In this document: positions 5,386 through 8,909 of the stretch, piece after piece
Numbering within the stretch: position 1 is the first letter of the stretch
Layout: each line of letters begins with the position of its first letter
NCBI GenBank assembly: GCA_009782015.1
Contig: WQUP01000249.1
Coordinates: 1-8,909, forward strand
Origin: Endomicrobiia bacterium
GTDB lineage: Bacteria > Elusimicrobiota > Endomicrobiia > Endomicrobiales > Endomicrobiaceae
Length of the DNA stretch: 8,909 bases
Direction: 5' to 3'
The notes under the pieces: generated by a model
Database searches by the model: none
Told to the model about the DNA's origin: nothing
What the model saw: the letters and a program-made list of their open reading frames with translations, nothing else
Translations under genes and position numbers: made by a program

Positions 5386-5473
5386 TAGTGTGAACACGCC
5401 CCACGAAAAACGCATGAAAAGCCGTAAAGCAGTTATTCCCCTTCTGTGAACTTACCTTTACCCATATCTTTTT

Positions 5474-5508
5474 CCCTCGCCCCTTGCGGGAGAGGGCAGG
5501 GTGAGGGG
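5474..5508. repeat. CCCTCGCCCC...GTGAGGGG repeat
   Basis: CCCTCGCCCC at the left faces GGGTGAGGGG at the right, with an inner CTTGCGGGAGAGGG. It is a GC-rich, imperfectly palindromic block of a type I recall as dispersed in diverse bacterial genomes. It is nested in the 5402-5627 element. Confidence 0.6.
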
Positions 5509-5541
5509 TTGCCGTTGTCGTCGCTGTTTTTTACAAAGAGA

Positions 5542-5580
5542 CCACCCCGTCCGCTTCGCGGCCACCCCTCCATGGAGGGG
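5542..5580. repeat. CACCCCGTC...GAGGGG repeat with 16-bp perfect palindrome
   Basis: It contains the hairpin CCGC-TTC-GCGG (5551-5561) followed by the perfect palindrome CCCCTCCATGGAGGGG (5565-5580). It is nested in the 5402-5627 element. The 3-nt loop and short stem echo the hairpins of the other junction repeats. Confidence 0.65.
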
Positions 5581-5642
5581 AATTACGGCACTGTTGTCAA
5601 TACATTTTTTTTCATGCGTTTGTCGTGACACGTCTTGGCTTT

Positions 5643-5673
5643 TTTACTTTTAAGCCACCAAAAATAGTATAAT
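5643..5673 (+). promoter_or_regulatory. Candidate sigma-70-type promoter for thrB
   Basis: A perfect TATAAT lies at 5668-5673, with TTTACT at 5643-5648 as a 4-of-6 match to the -35 box and a long 19-bp spacer. It is 41 bases upstream of the thrB ATG and directly after the repeat block, so it would restart transcription there. The -35 is weak. Confidence 0.5.
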
Positions 5674-5714
5674 TATCAAACTATTTTGCATTATCGGAAA
5701 AACAGAGGGTAAAA

Positions 5715-6644
5715 ATGAAAATTCGAATGAGAGTGCCGGCTACTACGGCGAATTTGGGGCCGGGGTTTGACGTTTTTGGGGGGGCGCTTGCTTTGTATAA
5801 CGAGTTTGAAGCCGAGTATGTAACTTCCGGACGAACGAAGTTCGTTTTGAAGGGGTACGGGAAAAGGGCGCTTGCGAAAGGCGAAAAAAATCTTTTGTGG
5901 CAGGCAATGGCCGAAACTTTTAAAGTTTTGGGCTGCGATAAATACAACTTAAAAAATCTCAACATAACAATTAATACCGGAATACCGCTCAGCGGCGGGT
6001 TGGGCTCAAGCGCTTCTGCGATTGTCGGCGGCATAGCTTTGGCAAACGCTCTTTGCGGCAATAAACTCAACAAGGCGCAGATGGCGCAGCTCGGAATGCG
6101 CATCGAAGGCCATCCGGACAATGTGGCTCCTGCGGTTTACGGCGGGCTGTGCGTATGCGCAAAAGAAGGCGGCAATGCCGCTGATAATTCAAAAAACACG
6201 GATGTGGTAAAGCTTCCCGTGCCGAATTTGAAAGTCGTAATGTGCGCTCCGTCTTTTGAACTCAGGACAAAACGCTCAAGGCAGATACTGCCGAAAAACG
6301 TAAGTTTGTGCGACGCGGTTTTCAATACCTCAAGAGTGGCTCTTCTTACCGCGGCTTTCTGCACGGGAGATTATTCGCTGCTTAAAAAAGGAATGCAGGA
6401 TAAAATACACCAGCCGTACAGAGAAAAAATGATACCCGCCATGGATGCCGTAATAAAATCCGCTCTTGACGCCGGCGCGTACGGCGCGTTTCTTTCCGGC
6501 TCAGGCCCCTCAATAGCCGCTCTCTGTAATAAAAAAGACGCCGAGGGCGTCCAAAAAGCCATGGTCAAAACATGGAAAAAAGAGAGTGTTTCCGTAAAAT
6601 CGTATATTTTGGATTTTGACAGGCACGGCGTTTCGCAGATTTAG
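5715..6644 (+). CDS. thrB: Homoserine kinase
   Basis: A 309-residue GHMP kinase that phosphorylates homoserine with ATP to O-phosphohomoserine, the penultimate step of threonine synthesis, in the cytoplasm. The N-terminal motif VPATTANLGPGFD (7-19), the ATP-binding GHMP motif PLSGGLGSSASA (91-102), EGHPDNVAPAVYGG (131-144) and the C-terminal GAYGAFLSGSGPSIAAL (254-270) are all present and in order. Length is typical. The start ATG is preceded by GAGGGT (5704-5709 region) with a short A-rich spacer. No threonine-pathway partner (thrC, hom) is adjacent, so it appears isolated from its pathway. A palindromic element follows the stop, and a decayed copy of the last ~20 codons lies ~1.3 kb downstream between the two ankyrin genes, indicating a past duplication that included this 3' end. 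Confidence 0.93.
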   Translation: MKIRMRVPATTANLGPGFDVFGGALALYNEFEAEYVTSGRTKFVLKGYGKRALAKGEKNLLWQAMAETFKVLGCDKYNLKNLNITINTGIPLSGGLGSSASAIVGGIALANALCGNKLNKAQMAQLGMRIEGHPDNVAPAVYGGLCVCAKEGGNAADNSKNTDVVKLPVPNLKVVMCAPSFELRTKRSRQILPKNVSLCDAVFNTSRVALLTAAFCTGDYSLLKKGMQDKIHQPYREKMIPAMDAVIKSALDAGAYGAFLSGSGPSIAALCNKKDAEGVQKAMVKTWKKESVSVKSYILDFDRHGVSQI

Positions 6645-6646
6645 GG

Positions 6647-6731
6647 CTCAAAAATCTGTTTTGCAGTTACGACCCGCAATCTATCATTCGAGACGAGATT
6701 GCGGGTCGTAGCCCGCAATGACGGACAGGAA
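6647..6731. repeat. R2-family palindromic insertion, copy 2, between thrB and ank1
   Basis: TACGACCCGCAATCT (6668-6682) faces AGATTGCGGGTCGTA (6696-6710). The right part continues GCCCGCAATGACGG (6711-6724), matching the right arm of the 3338-3408 copy with a single change, T for G at 6709. The outer half of the left arm is missing. The outer limits are set by comparison with the ank1/ank2 junction, where TAGGG and GATATTATG are almost adjacent and the element is absent. Confidence 0.82.
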
Positions 6732-6738
6732 AGATATT

Positions 6739-7965
6739 ATGTTAAAAAAGATTCTCGCGGTTTTAAGTTTTATTATTGCGGTTATTGCCGCGGCGGTTTC
6801 ATACATAGTGCTTAAAAATATATACATCGGAGTTTTAAATTTTTTCGTGATGATGTTTGGATATAGTCATGTGGTTTCTGAAATTAACCAGTTCATTATT
6901 GTGTCCGCTGTTATTGCCGCGGCAATCGTTTTATCGTTTATATATTTGGGAATACTGTTTCTCAGAAAGAAAAGCAGCAGAAAACAGTTTATCGAAGCCG
7001 CAATCCTCATTGTTCTTTTGCTCGCGGCTGGCGTTGTCTCTTTGAACAAAATGTATTTTCCTGCCGCGGCTGACATCAGAAAAACCATAAAAGCCGAAAC
7101 GGGCATGACGCCTCTTATGATTGCCGTATCACAAGGCGACGGTAAGATTGAACTTACTAAAAGAATTTTAAAACGGGAAAAAACAGACATAAACGCAAAG
7201 AATACTGCGGGGTGGTCTGCCTTATTTATTGCCTCATTCGGGTATCCGAAAACTCTTCCTAAAAGGCTTGAAACCCTCAAGCTTCTCATAGCAAGCGGCG
7301 CGGATGTCAACTTAGTTGATAACGATGGAAGAACACCCTTGATGCTTGCTTCTCCGGAAGCCGCGGAAATTCTTGTGCAAAGCGGAGCAGATATTAACGC
7401 AAAAGATGAGTTCGGCATGACTGTTCTTATGCATGCAGCGATGAAGGGCGACGATTATATCGAACTGATTAAAAGAATTTTAGAGCAAGGAGAAAAGGCG
7501 GATGTAAATGCAACAGCAATGTCAGGCGGTCTGTCCGCTTTGGATCTTGCCGTTTCTCGCGGTATTGCCAGTGAAAATCCAAAAAAGCTTGAAACCGTAA
7601 AGCTTCTCATAGCAAGCGGCGCCGACGTAAATGCAAAGACTGCCAGCCAAAATATTACGCCTTTGTTATTTGCGGCAAGCAATAAAGCCGAGATTGTCAA
7701 AGTTTTAATTGATGCGGGTGCGAATGTAAACGCAAGGGACTCGAAAGGCATAACGCCTCTAATGAAAGCGGCGTCAGAGAATGCCGACGTCAATGTCATA
7801 CAATTGCTTATAAAAAGCGGAGCAGACGTGAAAGCAAAAGATAATGAAGGCAAAACGGTATACGATTGGCTTGCGAAAAACGATAAGATGCCGCAAGCAG
7901 ACAAAGAAACTGCGAAAAATCTTTTGACAATACAGCCTTTAAACAAACAGAAGAAAACGTCATAG
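6739..7965 (+). CDS. Membrane-anchored ankyrin-repeat protein (ank1)
   Basis: 408 residues. The N-terminal part has three hydrophobic segments: ~5-25, ~52-75 and ~84-103. The KKILAV start and the RKKSSRK cluster (76-82) suggest N-terminus in, the loop after segment 2 in, and the ankyrin domain outside the inner membrane. From residue ~122 there are about seven ankyrin repeats with TPLM, ASGADVN and GADINAKD signatures, arranged as triplets of ~104 and ~111 residues plus a partial third. I start at ATG 6739 (AGGAAAG at 6727-6733), which gives MLKKILAVLSF, matching the paralogue's MLKKILAFLSF. An in-frame ATG at 6718 lies in the repeat end (CAATGACGG) and is unlikely. The last ~10 residues overlap, in another frame, a thrB 3' remnant. 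Function is unknown; such repeats usually bind proteins. Confidence 0.85.
   Translation: MLKKILAVLSFIIAVIAAAVSYIVLKNIYIGVLNFFVMMFGYSHVVSEINQFIIVSAVIAAAIVLSFIYLGILFLRKKSSRKQFIEAAILIVLLLAAGVVSLNKMYFPAAADIRKTIKAETGMTPLMIAVSQGDGKIELTKRILKREKTDINAKNTAGWSALFIASFGYPKTLPKRLETLKLLIASGADVNLVDNDGRTPLMLASPEAAEILVQSGADINAKDEFGMTVLMHAAMKGDDYIELIKRILEQGEKADVNATAMSGGLSALDLAVSRGIASENPKKLETVKLLIASGADVNAKTASQNITPLLFAASNKAEIVKVLIDAGANVNARDSKGITPLMKAASENADVNVIQLLIKSGADVKAKDNEGKTVYDWLAKNDKMPQADKETAKNLLTIQPLNKQKKTS
7102..7746 (+). repeat. Higher-order triplet of ankyrin repeats, two units
   Basis: Unit 1 (7102-7413, GMTPLM...) and unit 2 (7414-7746, GMTVLM...) each contain a long, a long and a short ankyrin repeat in the same order. 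Each includes a near-identical LET(L/V)KLLIASGADVN segment, 7270-7311 and 7591-7632 in DNA, 321 bases apart. A third unit begins with GITPLM at 7747. The paralogue ank2 shows the same triplet order from 8355 and 8706. Confidence 0.75.
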
Positions 7966-8012
7966 TAAAATCGCACATATCAGATTTTTATAAACACGGT
8001 GTTTCGCAGTAG
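7950..8012 (+). pseudogene. Remnant of thrB 3' end
   Basis: In the frame ending at TAG 8010-8012 the sequence reads EENVIVKSHISDFYKHGVSQ. It aligns with residues 289-308 of the intact ThrB above, with 13 of 20 identical. The last 45 bases before the stop align without gaps to 6594-6638 at 35 of 45. No start codon and no further ThrB sequence can be recognised upstream, where the DNA is the 3' end of ank1. It is a duplication scar, not a gene. Confidence 0.85.
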
Positions 8013-8021
8013 GGGGATATT

Positions 8022-8909
8022 ATGTTGAAAAAGATTCTTGCCTTTTTAAGTTTTGTCTTGGCAGTTATTGTAGCGCTAGACTCGTATGTGCTTCTTAAAA
8101 AGATATACGCTGCGTCTTTTGAATTATATGTAAATTCCGTATATAATTTTGTGATTGTTGCTGTGCCCGCCTTGATTGCAGCGGCAATCATTTTGTTGTT
8201 TATATATTTGGGAATAATGCTTCTCGGGAAAAAAAGCAACAAAAGACAGTTTATCGAAACCGTAATCCTTACTGTTCTTTTAATTACAGCGGGGATTGTC
8301 TATCTCAAGAAAATATGTCTCCCTGCAATGACTGACAGTATAAAAGCCAAGACGGGCATGACGCTTCTTATGGCTTCCTCAATACAAGGCGATGATAAAA
8401 TTAAATTTACAAAGAACATTTTAAAGTATTTTGGAAAAGCTGATATAAACGCAAAAGATACCCCTCCTGGTTTGCCGGCAGGGGATTTCGGAGGAGGAAA
8501 TACCGCCTTGCATTATGCGGCAGGCGATCTTTTTCTGCCGGGCGCGAAAATAAAAAATATTGAAACCGTAAAGCTTCTTATAGCAAACGGCGCGGACGTC
8601 AACTCCAGAAATAATGCAGGGGAAACGCCTTTAATGAACGCGTCTCCGGAAGCCGCGGAAGTTCTCATAAAAGCCGGCGCTGACATTAACGCAAAAAACA
8701 ATGCCGGCTTGACGGTTCTCATGTATGCCGCTATACACGGCGACTATAGGATTGAACTCACAAAAAGAATTTTAGAGCAAGGAAAAAACGCGGATATAAA
8801 CGCAACGGCGAAAGGCGGAGTATCTGCCTTGCATGTGGCTGCGATTTCAAATACCGATGAAAAAAAGATTGAAACCGTAAAACTGCTTATAGCAAACGGA
8901 GCTGATGTT
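8022..8909 (+). CDS. Membrane-anchored ankyrin-repeat protein (ank2), 3' end outside window
   Basis: The frame is open from ATG 8022 to the window end, 296 codons. AGGGGGA at 8011-8017 is the ribosome-binding site. It is a clear paralogue of ank1: MLKKILA(F/V)LSF start, three hydrophobic segments (~5-25, ~43-68, ~77-95), FIYLGI(M/L), KKS(N/S)(K/R)(R/K)QFIE, then KAKTGMT and ankyrin repeats with IETVKLLIANGADVN and ASPEAAEVLIKAGADINAKN. The same triplet organisation is present, with units starting at 8355 and 8706. Residues ~148-157 (PPGLPAGDFG) have no counterpart in ank1 and coincide with a palindromic DNA block. It follows ank1 after 56 bases containing only the thrB remnant. Function is unknown. 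Confidence 0.85.
   Translation, partial: MLKKILAFLSFVLAVIVALDSYVLLKKIYAASFELYVNSVYNFVIVAVPALIAAAIILLFIYLGIMLLGKKSNKRQFIETVILTVLLITAGIVYLKKICLPAMTDSIKAKTGMTLLMASSIQGDDKIKFTKNILKYFGKADINAKDTPPGLPAGDFGGGNTALHYAAGDLFLPGAKIKNIETVKLLIANGADVNSRNNAGETPLMNASPEAAEVLIKAGADINAKNNAGLTVLMYAAIHGDYRIELTKRILEQGKNADINATAKGGVSALHVAAISNTDEKKIETVKLLIANGADV
8461..8494. repeat. In-frame palindromic insert in ank2
   Basis: CCCCT (8461-8465) faces AGGGG (8480-8484), CCTG (8466-8469) faces CAGG (8479-8482), and CCTCC (8463-8467) faces GGAGG (8490-8494). Compared with ank1, ank2 carries exactly 10 extra codons here (about 8463-8492), encoding a Pro/Gly-rich stretch between NAKDT and NTAL in an ankyrin loop. The net length is a multiple of three, so the frame is kept. 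Confidence 0.65.

Larger units (their letters stand above)
5402..5627. repeat. Composite inverted-repeat element downstream of the RhuM remnant
   Basis: The 19 bases CACGAAAAACGCATGAAAA at 5402-5420 recur inverted at 5609-5627 with 18 of 19 matching. Inward, both arms also contain GCCGTAA and TTCCCCT blocks with different spacers, so the palindrome is longer but interrupted. The interior holds two further palindromic blocks (5474-5508 and 5542-5580). No credible coding sequence lies in 5386-5714. This fills most of the only stretch over 300 bases without an intact gene. Confidence 0.7.

Noticed and set aside
5386..5420. Frameshift continuing RhuM downstream
   Set aside because: The other two frames after 5350 do not encode the expected C-terminal half; the sequence turns into the inverted-repeat element.
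5446..5628. 60-codon + strand frame between RhuM and thrB
   Set aside because: It is made almost entirely of GC-rich palindromic repeats and an AT-rich arm; there is no ribosome-binding site and no recognisable family.
5831..5845. Hairpin ACGAAC-GAA-GTTCGT inside thrB as another in-frame insert
   Set aside because: The stem/loop geometry fits the other elements, but the ThrB length and surrounding alignment show no extra residues, so chance is more likely.
6867..7976. Long minus-strand frames opposite the ankyrin genes
   Set aside because: They are antisense shadows of repetitive coding sequence; the + strand has clear ankyrin signatures and starts.

Overview
The window is densely coding, with every gene on the + strand. 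It looks like a chromosomal fragment of a Gram-negative bacterium of intermediate GC. Two LPS-heptose genes imply an outer membrane, and the palindromic-repeat load and ankyrin genes suggest a lineage rich in dispersed elements. Elusimicrobiota or a neighbouring uncultured phylum is a guess only; no rRNA or other phylogenetic marker is present.

Layout: (1) 1-537, the 3' part of a biotin carboxylase gene (accC), followed by a hairpin and a rho-independent terminator at 653-688. (2) 830-2046, gmhA and rfaE2, two steps of ADP-heptose synthesis for LPS inner core. (3) 2064-4691, thiD2, thiE and thiC. These cover formation of the thiamine pyrimidine (ThiC), its phosphorylation (ThiD2-type kinase) and its coupling to the thiazole (ThiE). 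No thiazole-branch gene and no recognisable TPP riboswitch is present. (4) 4888-5385, a RhuM-family gene lacking its C-terminal half, followed by a 329-base stretch filled with repeats. (5) 5715-6644, thrB (homoserine kinase), probably with its own promoter. (6) 6739-8909, two tandem paralogous genes for membrane-anchored ankyrin-repeat proteins, the second cut by the window end.

The most striking feature lies between the genes. Almost every gene junction except ank1/ank2 carries a short palindromic repeat. Most of these share GTCAT...ATGAC ends and small 6-bp stem/3-nt loop hairpins whose stems differ between copies yet stay paired. A second type has arms of four 7-bp repeats facing each other across a core. 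These elements supply stop codons (gmhA, rfaE2, thiD2) and possibly a start codon (thiD2). Two more palindromes appear to sit in frame inside coding sequence (thiD2, ank2), in the manner of Rickettsia palindromic elements.

The thrB-ank region records a segmental duplication. A decayed copy of the last ~20 codons of thrB lies between ank1 and ank2. The ank2 junction therefore shows the ancestral empty site for the palindrome now sitting between thrB and ank1. Inside the ankyrin proteins, groups of three ankyrin repeats form a higher-order unit of roughly 104-117 residues.
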